From an uncultured Schlesneria sp. (lineage in GTDB: Bacteria > Planctomycetota > Planctomycetia > Planctomycetales > Planctomycetaceae), in contig CAIOKO010000242.1 in NCBI GenBank assembly GCA_903858935.1, positions 1 through 64,000 on the forward strand: DNA of 64,000 nucleotides. The letters run 5' to 3'. The translations under genes were made by a program, and so were the position numbers. Below the pieces are notes generated by a model, which was given only the letters and a program-made list of their open reading frames with translations, was not told the origin of the DNA and made no database searches. Numbering within the stretch: position 1 is the first letter of the stretch; each line of letters opens with the position of its first letter. Of the stretch, positions 30,684-39,310 are shown in pieces.

Positions 30684-31736
30684 TTATTCTATTGTCTTCT
30701 TCACAACCGGCATCGACACTGTAACCAGCTTGTCTTCACGGCGGACGACGATTTTCAACTGGTCGCCGCTTTCCAGTCGGCCCAGTTCTTCCTTCAGGGT
30801 CTGACACGACTGGACCAGATCGTTACCGACAAACAGGATCAAATCATTCGGTAACAGTCCGGCTGTCTCGGCGGGCGATCCAGGGAGAATCCTGTCGATG
30901 TAAGCAGGTGTCCGAGCGACAACGTCGGGGATCGTAATAATCCCAAAATCCGTTGCGTCGTACCGACGAGGCTTTTTCCTGGATAACCCGCCACCCTCCT
31001 CGTCATCCATTTTCTTCGTCTGAAATCGGCCGGTGATGATCTGTTCAACAGTTTCGCTCAATTCGCTGATCGGCATTACGTAGTTCAGCCAGGTGTTTGT
31101 CTGCGTGTTTCGTAGTTCCTTGCCGATCATTCCGAGCAGCCGACCATCCCATGTGGTCAACGCGCCACCTGCTGCTCCGGCATTATTGGTGACCGCATCT
31201 ACGACATAGACCGACCCGTTGTAGGGTGACTCGAAAGCACCTCGTCGAGCGGCCAATGTCGTTTTCGCGGCAATCACACCGTGAATGACAGAAACCGGTT
31301 CGTCGCCCGTCGCGACTTTGAAGGCATTGCTGAAACCGAGCACACGTGCACCTGGGCCGGCACTGGTTGCCAAACCCAAATCAAAGAACGGCAAGCCGTC
31401 CGCCTCGATTTTCAACACCGCCAGATCGAGTGGCGGTTCGAATCCGACAACTTTCCCCTCATACCTCCGACCGTCATTCAACACGATAGCGACCGTGTCA
31501 CTATCAAGAATGTGGCTCCAGACTGTGACAATGTGGCCCTGGGGTGAGACCAGGAAACCGGTTCCATATGCATAGAGATTTTTGCCCCCGCCAGCACCGA
31601 AGATTTTGACGACTTTCGGCGAGATCGCAGCAATTGTCTGAGTCGTTGATTGAGCTGAACTAACGTTATTCACGAGCAACAGACTGCAGATCACCCACAA
31701 CAAAACAGTGGAGAGGTTTCTTGTGTTATTCATCAA
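30684..31736 (-). CDS. HtrA-like trypsin/PDZ protein, predicted catalytically inactive
   Basis: GTGFLVSPQGHIVTVWSHIL, DLAVLKIEA, active-site region NNAGAAGGALTTWDGRLLGMIG (Ser to Ala), C-terminal PDZ ILPGSPAETAGLLPNDLILFVG. Confidence 0.85.
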   Translation of the reverse strand: MMNNTRNLSTVLLWVICSLLLVNNVSSAQSTTQTIAAISPKVVKIFGAGGGKNLYAYGTGFLVSPQGHIVTVWSHILDSDTVAIVLNDGRRYEGKVVGFEPPLDLAVLKIEADGLPFFDLGLATSAGPGARVLGFSNAFKVATGDEPVSVIHGVIAAKTTLAARRGAFESPYNGSVYVVDAVTNNAGAAGGALTTWDGRLLGMIGKELRNTQTNTWLNYVMPISELSETVEQIITGRFQTKKMDDEEGGGLSRKKPRRYDATDFGIITIPDVVARTPAYIDRILPGSPAETAGLLPNDLILFVGNDLVQSCQTLKEELGRLESGDQLKIVVRREDKLVTVSMPVVKKTIE

Positions 31737-31776
31737 TGCTCAATCTATGATTTATCAACGTTTTAATTTCGGGTTC

Positions 31777-31869
31777 TGTGCCACTGCTACGGAGTCTTTC
31801 GGAGGAGCAGTGTTTTCTTCTTTGCGTCAAAGAGCATTGCTTTACCGAAGACGGTCAAGCAATGGCACA
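31777..31869. repeat. Double-hairpin intergenic element, copy C
   Basis: TGTGCCACTGCT ... AGCAATGGCACA terminal inverted repeat; internal hairpins CACTGCT...AGCAGTG and CATTGCTTTACCG-AAGA-CGGTCAAGCAATG. Confidence 0.8.
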
Positions 31870-31893
31870 AGACTTTTTATTCGCGACAAAACT

Positions 31894-33645
31894 CTAATTT
31901 CGTGTTTCATTGGCTTCTGTCACGTCAATCGTTTGAACTTCAAAAATTCCATAAGCAGTGTCACCGTAACGGACCGAGAACCGGCTCGGGAAACGTCGAC
32001 TGTTGAAATCGCCGTACTGCTGAAATCGAACTTCACACCCATCGACATCGTCACCAAGTGCCGAATCAAAACCGACTAGTGCGCCATCACTGACCGAAAA
32101 ATACCAGCGACATTCGACTGATGACTTTTTGGTTTCAAGCACATCCACCATCGTTCCACGTCCGTCGAGTGGTTGGCTGCCATAGTAAGAAAACTGATTA
32201 AATGCCGACTTTCCTTCGCTGAGCAGCAATTTGAACTGATAGAGCGCCGCCAGCAGTCCCCCGGAACCAGGTGGTTCATCGATGAAGTCAGCTCCTTCCA
32301 GATTTTGAAGGCCGGGCGGTCGCTTCGTAAACTGAACCGTCAGCGCTTGAGGCAATAGTTTGATCTGAAAACTGTCCTCGTCGGCGGTCTTGCCATTCAA
32401 GACCCATTTCGACTGTGGGCTACCGTGCCAACTGACGAACGGTTCCAGGCCCTGCAAAACCCGTTGCTGTTCCTGCTGATTGAAGTAGTAGTTGGCATAC
32501 CCCGTTTTTTTAACGAACAGCTTTTTATACTCCTCAGGAAATTCTTCTTTTGGTAATTCGGCTTCAACCAGCTTGGGATCGTCCGTTTTTTTCGGATCGT
32601 TTTTTTTTGGTCCAGGTGGCTTGGGAGCCTTCGGCCCTTCAGACTGGGATAATTCCGACTTCCGGTGCAGGGGGGGTAATTCAACAAAAATCTCTTGCTT
32701 CTTACCTTCTCGCCGATAGACGAGCTCCAGTGACCAGCCTTTGGGATAGATTCCCAGAATATTCTTGAACTGATTCACACTGCCAATTGGTCGGCCGGCA
32801 AACGAGATGATCTCGTCGTCTTCACGCAGACCGCGTCGGTAGGCGTCTGATGATTCCAGAATCGAGTCAACCAGCACCGTTCGATCGGAACCGGTCCGAA
32901 CCGTCGCCCCCAAAGTCGCGTGATCGACGATATGACCACCACGAAGTTGATCCATGAAGTGCTTGATCTGATTGATCGAAATGGCATATCCCGCGCCGAC
33001 GTTGACCCGACCTCTTTTTTCAACCGCGATCCGACCATTAATGCCGATCAGCTCGCCCGACGCATTAAACAGTGGACCACCGGAGTTTCCCGGGTTGATC
33101 GACGTATCAACTTGAATACAGTCTGTATATTCCAGAAATGTCCCGGCAGGGTACTGATAGCGATGAACGCCGCTCACCATTCCGAATGTCACGGTCGGCT
33201 GGAAATCGGTCGCGAGCAGAAACGGATTTCCCATCGCATAGGTCCAGTCTCCCGCTGACACGGCATCGCTGTCTCCCAGCGGAGCAAAGGGAAAATCGTT
33301 TCGTCCCAGCAATTTAATCAGTGCCACATCGCCGGTCGGGTCATAGCCGACGATGACCGCATCATACAAGACGCCGTCGTTCAGCCCGCACTTCATGAAA
33401 TTGCCACAGGCGCTGGTTACGTGAAAATTCGAAAGAGCGTAACCATCAGCACTGATCAGAACTCCAGAACCACCACCGTTTCCGTCCGGCGAAAAGATCG
33501 CGACCACTGTCGGAGCCGCTCGTTTGACGACGTCGATCCGATTCTGCTGGACCTGAAGTACATCCGCTTCAGCGGCGGACAATCCGCCTTCCGACATTGC
33601 GATGACTCCGACAAGGAGACTCAGCAACGCAACTGGACTTTTCAT
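31894..33645 (-). CDS. HtrA/Deg-like trypsin-PDZ serine protease with C-terminal extension
   Basis: GSGVLISADGYALSNFHVTSAC, GDVALIKLLG, DTSINPGNSGGPLFNASGELIGING, PDZ ILESSDAYRRGLREDDEIISFAG. Confidence 0.92.
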   Translation of the reverse strand: MKSPVALLSLLVGVIAMSEGGLSAAEADVLQVQQNRIDVVKRAAPTVVAIFSPDGNGGGSGVLISADGYALSNFHVTSACGNFMKCGLNDGVLYDAVIVGYDPTGDVALIKLLGRNDFPFAPLGDSDAVSAGDWTYAMGNPFLLATDFQPTVTFGMVSGVHRYQYPAGTFLEYTDCIQVDTSINPGNSGGPLFNASGELIGINGRIAVEKRGRVNVGAGYAISINQIKHFMDQLRGGHIVDHATLGATVRTGSDRTVLVDSILESSDAYRRGLREDDEIISFAGRPIGSVNQFKNILGIYPKGWSLELVYRREGKKQEIFVELPPLHRKSELSQSEGPKAPKPPGPKKNDPKKTDDPKLVEAELPKEEFPEEYKKLFVKKTGYANYYFNQQEQQRVLQGLEPFVSWHGSPQSKWVLNGKTADEDSFQIKLLPQALTVQFTKRPPGLQNLEGADFIDEPPGSGGLLAALYQFKLLLSEGKSAFNQFSYYGSQPLDGRGTMVDVLETKKSSVECRWYFSVSDGALVGFDSALGDDVDGCEVRFQQYGDFNSRRFPSRFSVRYGDTAYGIFEVQTIDVTEANETRN

Positions 33646-34035
33646 GAAACTCTTTCTGCTCGATTGACCTACCGTTCCCATTCTAACGAAGACAACGGCA
33701 TCCGCTATCAGATTCGCTGATCTGCGCGTCCTGGGGAAGAGCGCAACTCGAAATTTCAGGTCGATTTGCGGTTACGGAAGCATGTTGAGGCTTTCTGGCA
33801 ACAATTGTTGACGAAAAATGTTGACGACTCGCCACAGTGACCTATGTTTGCGTCATGTCCAACAGGAATTGTTTGCCAGCGTGCCGCAGAAGGCAAGAGC
33901 GTCACAATCGGCAATGACTGAATGATCGGATCATCAGCAGTTTCGAAACGCGGGTCTCGCCCTCCCGTGGACAACTTTCGCGTCTTGCCAAAAGACCACA
34001 ACATCAAAGACCTCCTTTTGAAAAGTACTCAAGTG

Positions 34036-35427
34036 ATGAATCATGGTTCCCTTTTGCTTGTTGATGATGATCCGCTGGTGTTGGAATCGATGGCCGACTT
34101 CCTTCGCAGCCTTGGTCACCGGACTGAAACCGCGCAAAATTGCCTGGATGCGATTGAGCGGATCAAAGAATGTCCCTTCGACGCCGTCGTCTGTGACGTG
34201 AACCTGCCCGATCAGGATGGATTCCGACTGCTCGAATGGACGACGCAGTCTGCTCCTGAAACACAGGTCATTCTGCTCACCGGATTTGGCACGATCGAAA
34301 GCGCCGTGGACGCAATTCGTCTGGGAGCCTTTGATTACCTCACCAAACCGGTTGTTGACGATGAACTGACTTTCTCGATCAACAGGGCACTCGGTCAAAA
34401 ACAAATTGTCAACGAAAGCCGTCAGCTGAAGCAAGCTTTTGATCAGCGGTTCGGTATGGGAAATATCGTCGGGCACGACTATCGCATGCAGAAAATGTTC
34501 GACGTAATTGAAAGCGTGTCGGACATGCGGACCACGGTTCTGGTCCTTGGTGAATCCGGTACCGGCAAAACGATGACCGCCCGCGCCATCCATCAGATGA
34601 GTAACCGCCGGGACAAACCGTTCGTTGAAGTTGCTTGCGGTGCATTGCCTGATTCGTTGCTGGAAAGTGAGCTTTTCGGTCATGTCGCAGGAGCTTTCAC
34701 CGGAGCCAATCACGACAAGGTGGGGAAATTTCTGCAAGCCAATGGGGGAACGATTTTCCTCGACGAAATCGGAACCGCTTCGCCCAGCCTGCAGGTCAAG
34801 CTTCTTCGAGTTCTTCAGGACCGTGAATTCGAACCGGTCGGCTCGACGAAGACGCAAAAAGTCGATGTCCGCATGATTCTCGCCACGAACCTCGATTTGG
34901 AAGAGTCGGTTCGCAAAGGGGAGTTTCGTCAAGACCTTTACTACCGCATCAACGTCGTCTCGCTGACACAGCCACCCCTGCGTGAACGGACCAGTGATAT
35001 TCCGTTGCTTGCCGAACATTACCTGCAAGAGTTCATCAAGCAGACGGGCAAGGGAGTGACCGGTTTCAGCCACGAAGCGGTTGAACTGCTTCAAAGATAC
35101 CGTTGGCCTGGGAACGTTCGCGAACTGGTCAACGTGATCGAACGGGCGGTCGTTCTGACAAAGAACGCGATCATTCAACCAAGTGACTTTCCCGATGCGC
35201 TTCGACGCGACGATTCATTTGCGGAACTGGGCGGTCGTTTCGCTCAGGCCGGAAACCAGCTGAAATCAGCCTTGGCCACTCCTGAAAAGCAATTGATTAT
35301 CGAAGCCCTGGAAACCCACGGCTGGAACCGTCAGGAAACCGCCGATGCGCTCGGGATCAACCGAACAACGCTCTACAAAAAGATGAAAAAGTACGGCATC
35401 AGTTTCGAGCGACAATTGATGACGTGA
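34036..35427 (+). CDS. NtrC-family sigma54-dependent response regulator
   Basis: [17 protein letters not shown]...[10 protein letters not shown]...LTG...LTKPV; AAA+ [21 protein letters not shown], Fis-type [35 protein letters not shown]. Confidence 0.95.
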   Translation: MNHGSLLLVDDDPLVLESMADFLRSLGHRTETAQNCLDAIERIKECPFDAVVCDVNLPDQDGFRLLEWTTQSAPETQVILLTGFGTIESAVDAIRLGAFDYLTKPVVDDELTFSINRALGQKQIVNESRQLKQAFDQRFGMGNIVGHDYRMQKMFDVIESVSDMRTTVLVLGESGTGKTMTARAIHQMSNRRDKPFVEVACGALPDSLLESELFGHVAGAFTGANHDKVGKFLQANGGTIFLDEIGTASPSLQVKLLRVLQDREFEPVGSTKTQKVDVRMILATNLDLEESVRKGEFRQDLYYRINVVSLTQPPLRERTSDIPLLAEHYLQEFIKQTGKGVTGFSHEAVELLQRYRWPGNVRELVNVIERAVVLTKNAIIQPSDFPDALRRDDSFAELGGRFAQAGNQLKSALATPEKQLIIEALETHGWNRQETADALGINRTTLYKKMKKYGISFERQLMT

Positions 35428-35534
35428 AATCCGCGGATTTTTCGGATCTGCACTCGTCATTCAACGCACGTTATCCGGCAGGGAAAACGGCTGTTACGCA
35501 ACCACCAAAGCGAAAGGAAACGCGAAGATTTTTT

Positions 35535-35600
35535 GGAACACTAATCTTCACTAATAAAAGAGAAACCTGAATTGTCTTAATTCGTGAAGATTAGTGTTCC
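35535..35600. repeat. 66-bp element with 17-bp perfect terminal inverted repeats
   Basis: GGAACACTAATCTTCAC ... GTGAAGATTAGTGTTCC. Confidence 0.8.
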
Positions 35601-35754
35601 CTGAATCTTGATTTGAAAACTCGCAAGTGTTTTGCATGTAATGACTTGCGTTTTGTGTTGTTCGGGGTTCGTTGCCTGTTGCAAATTGTGCCGACCTGAC
35701 AACGCGCGATTGATTATCCTCTTCTGAACCCTTCATGCGACGCGCATGGACCGA

Positions 35755-37041
35755 CTATGCCTGGGGGGAAGTGTAATCGGTTAGTGATTCGGGTTTCATG
35801 GTGATGCTGTAGCCGGGTGCCGTTGGCGGGACGTAGTGTCCGTTTCGCATGACGACTGGATTGATGAAATGCTCATGCAGATGTCCGGCGTATTCGCAGA
35901 GCCGGTTCTCCAGTGAACCACTGACGCAGATGTAATCGATCATCGCCAGGTGCTGCACATATTCGCAAAGTCCGACGCCTCCTGCGTGAGGACAGACTGG
36001 AATGTTGAACTTGGCCGCCAGCAGCAGGATCGAAAGAACTTCATTTACGCCGCCGACTCGGCAGCTATCGATCTGACAGACTCCGATCGCTCCCGATTGA
36101 AGAAACTGTTTGAACATAATCCGGTTTGCGCAATGTTCGCCGGTGGCAACCTGGATCGGAGCGACCGCTTTGGCGATCGCAAGATGGCCCAGCACGTCGT
36201 CAGGGCTGGTAGGTTCTTCAATGAACCAGGGCTTGAACTGAGCCAATGACTTCATCCATTCGATCGCCTGATTGACTTCCCAGACTTGATTGGCGTCGAC
36301 CATCAGTCGTCGTTCCCAGCCGATCTCTTCGCGAATGATGCGGCAGCGTCGGATATCATCGTTGAGGTCACGCCCGACTTTGATTTTGAAGACGTTCCAG
36401 CCCTGAGCCAGGCAATCACGACAGAGTCGTCTCAGCTTGTCATCGTCATAACCGAGCCAACCGGCGGAGGTCGTGTAGGCGGGATATCCATCATTTTTAA
36501 GGTGAGCGATCCGATCAGCTTTCGTCGATTCAATTCTCTTCAGGATTTGAACCGCTTCAGCGGGAGTCAGCACATCCGTCAGATACCGGAAATCTACACA
36601 ACCAACAAATTGTTCCGGCGTCAGATCGGCCACAAGCCGCCACAACGGTTTCCCTTCGATCTTCGCCCAGAGATCCCACACGGCATTTACGACGGCTGCT
36701 GTCGCCAGATGAATCACACCTTTTTCCGGCCCAACCCAGCGAAGCTGGCTGTCGCCAGTGATATGCCGCCAGAATCCCGCCATGTCTGAAGTAAATGATT
36801 CCAGCGTCCGTCCGACAACGAGGGGAGCGAGCGCCTCAATCGCCGCAACACACAGTTCGTTCCCACGTCCAATCGTAAACGTCATCCCATGCCCTGCCGC
36901 CTGATCAGGTCGATCGGTCTCAAGTATGACATAGGCTGCAGAATAATCGGGGTCTGGATTCATGGCATCAGAGCCGTCCAGCATCTTCGAAGTTGGAAAT
37001 CGAATGTCATGAGCAGTCAATCGAGTAATGATAGTGGGCAT
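35755..37041 (-). CDS. Enolase superfamily L-fuconate dehydratase
   Basis: ITRLTAHDIRFPTSKMLDGSDAMNPDPDYSAAYVILETD, KIKVGRDLNDDIRR, MVDANQVWEV, WFIEEPTSPDDVLGH, CPHAGGVGLCEYVQH. Confidence 0.92.
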   Translation of the reverse strand: MPTIITRLTAHDIRFPTSKMLDGSDAMNPDPDYSAAYVILETDRPDQAAGHGMTFTIGRGNELCVAAIEALAPLVVGRTLESFTSDMAGFWRHITGDSQLRWVGPEKGVIHLATAAVVNAVWDLWAKIEGKPLWRLVADLTPEQFVGCVDFRYLTDVLTPAEAVQILKRIESTKADRIAHLKNDGYPAYTTSAGWLGYDDDKLRRLCRDCLAQGWNVFKIKVGRDLNDDIRRCRIIREEIGWERRLMVDANQVWEVNQAIEWMKSLAQFKPWFIEEPTSPDDVLGHLAIAKAVAPIQVATGEHCANRIMFKQFLQSGAIGVCQIDSCRVGGVNEVLSILLLAAKFNIPVCPHAGGVGLCEYVQHLAMIDYICVSGSLENRLCEYAGHLHEHFINPVVMRNGHYVPPTAPGYSITMKPESLTDYTSPQA

Positions 37042-37209
37042 TAGATTTTGTGGTTCTATTTGGGTGTCGGAAAAATTTGTGCGTGGCTGTTTTTGTACCC
37101 GGTCGGAACTCGGATAGTAATCGGCAATGTGTTCCGATTCCAAGGTCCGCGCCCGGACCAGCCGATTCTTGCGCGCATTGACCACGCGAGCCGGGGAAAT
37201 TCCGGGTTA

Positions 37210-37238
37210 TTGACCGATTGGGGATTGGGTAGTATCAT
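37210..37238 (+). promoter_or_regulatory. Candidate sigma70-type promoter of the leu leader
   Basis: TTGACC - 17 nt - TATCAT. Confidence 0.5.
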
Positions 37239-37308
37239 CTTGAAACCGTGAGAAAACTATTTTTTACGGGTCGAACCTTTTTCGGCGAAGATTGTCCAAG
37301 CTGTTACT

Positions 37309-37353
37309 ATGACATTTGACTCGTTCCTCCTACTGGGCCTGCTTACTCGCTGA
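37309..37353 (+). CDS. Leucine-rich leader peptide (attenuation), MTFDSFLLLGLLTR
   Basis: ATG ACA TTT GAC TCG TTC CTC CTA CTG GGC CTG CTT ACT CGC TGA; 5 Leu of 14, followed by antiterminator/terminator pair and leuA. Confidence 0.8.
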   Translation: MTFDSFLLLGLLTR

Positions 37354-37356
37354 GAT

Positions 37357-37430
37357 GCGAGGTTCAGGGAACGTCTAGTCGCACTGATGCACAAGTTCAC
37401 CCTGAGACCTCGCGGTCTCGGGGTTTTTTT
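37357..37430 (+). promoter_or_regulatory. leuA transcription attenuator (antiterminator plus intrinsic terminator)
   Basis: GCGAGGTTCAGGG (37357-37369) complements CCCTGAGACCTCGC (37400-37413) with one bulge; competing terminator CCCTGAGACC-TCGC-GGTCTCGGGG-TTTTTTT (37400-37430). Confidence 0.82.
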
Positions 37431-37472
37431 GTTTGTATTTCACTCCCTTTCACCTTTGAGTGTGAACCCATT

Positions 37473-39062
37473 ATGGCTGACAACGTCATTATCTTCGACA
37501 CCACGCTTCGCGATGGCGAACAATCTCCCGGTTGCAGCATGACGACTCCTGAAAAACTGAAGGTCGCTGAAGCTCTTGTGGAACTGGGGGTCGATGTCAT
37601 CGAGGCGGGTTTTCCAATCACTTCGCCTGGTGATTTCGAAGCCGTTCGGGCGGTCGCCCAGAAGTTTGGCGACCGAGCGACGATTTGCGGGTTGGCTCGC
37701 TGTCGGAAGAATGACATTGAGCGAGCTGGTGAGGCCTTACGCGGTATCGCTCGGCCCCGAATTCATGTTTTTCTTGCTACGAGTCCAATTCATCGTGAAT
37801 TTAAACTCAAGATGGCCGAACGGGAAATCGTCAAAGCGGCTGTCGAGCACGTTCAGTTTGCGAAGACGTTCTGCGATGACATTGAATTCTCACCCGAAGA
37901 TGCCGCTCGGACGGAACTCGACTTTCTCACTGAAGTTGTTGAGAAGGCGATTGAGGCCGGGGCGACGACGGTCAATATTCCCGACACGGTCGGGTATGCC
38001 ACGCCAAATCATTACTTCAAAGTGATCTCGCACCTCAAGCAGCATGTTTCGAACATCCATAAAGCGGTCATCAGCACGCACTGTCATAACGACCTTGGTC
38101 TGGCGGTCGCGAACAGTCTCGCTGCGGTGGAAGCAGGGGCACGACAGGTCGAATGCACGATTAATGGCTTGGGCGAACGAGCGGGGAACGCGGCACTCGA
38201 AGAAATCGTGATGGCGCTCAAGACTCGCAAGGACTATTACGGGGTTGAGACACGGATCAATACGCCGAAGCTTTGCAGTGCCAGCCGGCTGGTCTCGAGC
38301 ATTACTGGGATGCTTGTTCAACGGAACAAAGCGATTGTCGGACAGAATGCGTTCGCACACGAAGCGGGGATTCATCAGGATGGAATTCTTAAGGAACGAA
38401 CCACGTATGAGATCATGCGAGCGGAAGACGTCGGGTATGTGGGCGTGAATCTCGTTCTGGGTAAGCATAGCGGTCGGGCTGCAATTCGGTCTCACGTGCT
38501 TCAATTGGGATATCAGCTCGATGAAGCTCAGCTTGAGACGGTTTATAAAGACTTTATTGCGCTCGCCGATAAGAAGAAGAACATCTACGACGCGGACATT
38601 GTGGCGTTGATCGAGAATCGGATGAATGTCTCGATGGATCGCTGGAAGTTGGTTCGCTTTCATATTGCGGCGGGGACGGGAACGATTCCAACTGCGACGG
38701 TTGAATTGCAGGATGAATTGTCAAAGGGACAGCCCACGGCCGATTTGAATGGCGGAGCGGATGAGGCAGTGAGAACATTCAAAGACGCCGCGATTGGAGA
38801 CGGACCGGTCGACGCTGTCTGCAAGGCGATGGAACGGATTGTCGGCGTTACTGCGGAGCTGAAGGACTATCAGGTTCGTGCCGTATCGGGTGGTGAAGAT
38901 GCTCAGGGGGAGGCGTCGGTAGCCATTAATTACCAGGGTCGCCGGTATCATGGGAAAGCGGTCAGCACCGACGTGATTGAAGCGAGTGCTCTGGCCTACC
39001 TTAAAGCATTAAACAAGGCAGTCAGCGATCAAGTTGTCGAGAAAGCTCCTCCTGGGGTTTGA
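37473..39062 (+). CDS. leuA: 2-isopropylmalate synthase
   Basis: VIIFDTTLRDGEQSPGCSMTTPEKLKVAEALVELGVDVIEAGFP, STHCHNDLGLAVANSLAAVEAGARQVECTINGLGERAGN, C-terminal regulatory domain. Confidence 0.98.
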   Translation: MADNVIIFDTTLRDGEQSPGCSMTTPEKLKVAEALVELGVDVIEAGFPITSPGDFEAVRAVAQKFGDRATICGLARCRKNDIERAGEALRGIARPRIHVFLATSPIHREFKLKMAEREIVKAAVEHVQFAKTFCDDIEFSPEDAARTELDFLTEVVEKAIEAGATTVNIPDTVGYATPNHYFKVISHLKQHVSNIHKAVISTHCHNDLGLAVANSLAAVEAGARQVECTINGLGERAGNAALEEIVMALKTRKDYYGVETRINTPKLCSASRLVSSITGMLVQRNKAIVGQNAFAHEAGIHQDGILKERTTYEIMRAEDVGYVGVNLVLGKHSGRAAIRSHVLQLGYQLDEAQLETVYKDFIALADKKKNIYDADIVALIENRMNVSMDRWKLVRFHIAAGTGTIPTATVELQDELSKGQPTADLNGGADEAVRTFKDAAIGDGPVDAVCKAMERIVGVTAELKDYQVRAVSGGEDAQGEASVAINYQGRRYHGKAVSTDVIEASALAYLKALNKAVSDQVVEKAPPGV

Positions 39063-39310
39063 TGACGTCGCTTCTCGTTCTGGTTATCCGAATCAGTAAT
39101 CGGGGCATTTCTTTTTGGGAGGAATGCCCCGTAACTTTTTTCGGGGGATGAGAACGGTATTGGCGCGTCGTGAGAAAAAGGCAAAAAACAAGGTGGTTGG
39201 GAATACTAATCTGCGCTTATCTTCGCCAATCAGAAAATTCAATTGGCGAACCATCCCGACGTTGAATGTCACTGACGGGTTGAAGCATAAATGATTTGCG
39301 AAGTGTTGTT

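Noticed and set aside
33934-35178. 414-aa minus-strand ORF
   Set aside because: Lies fully antisense to the clear NtrC-family regulator; low-complexity shadow translation with no recognisable motif.
37890-38663. 257-aa minus-strand ORF
   Set aside because: Antisense to leuA.
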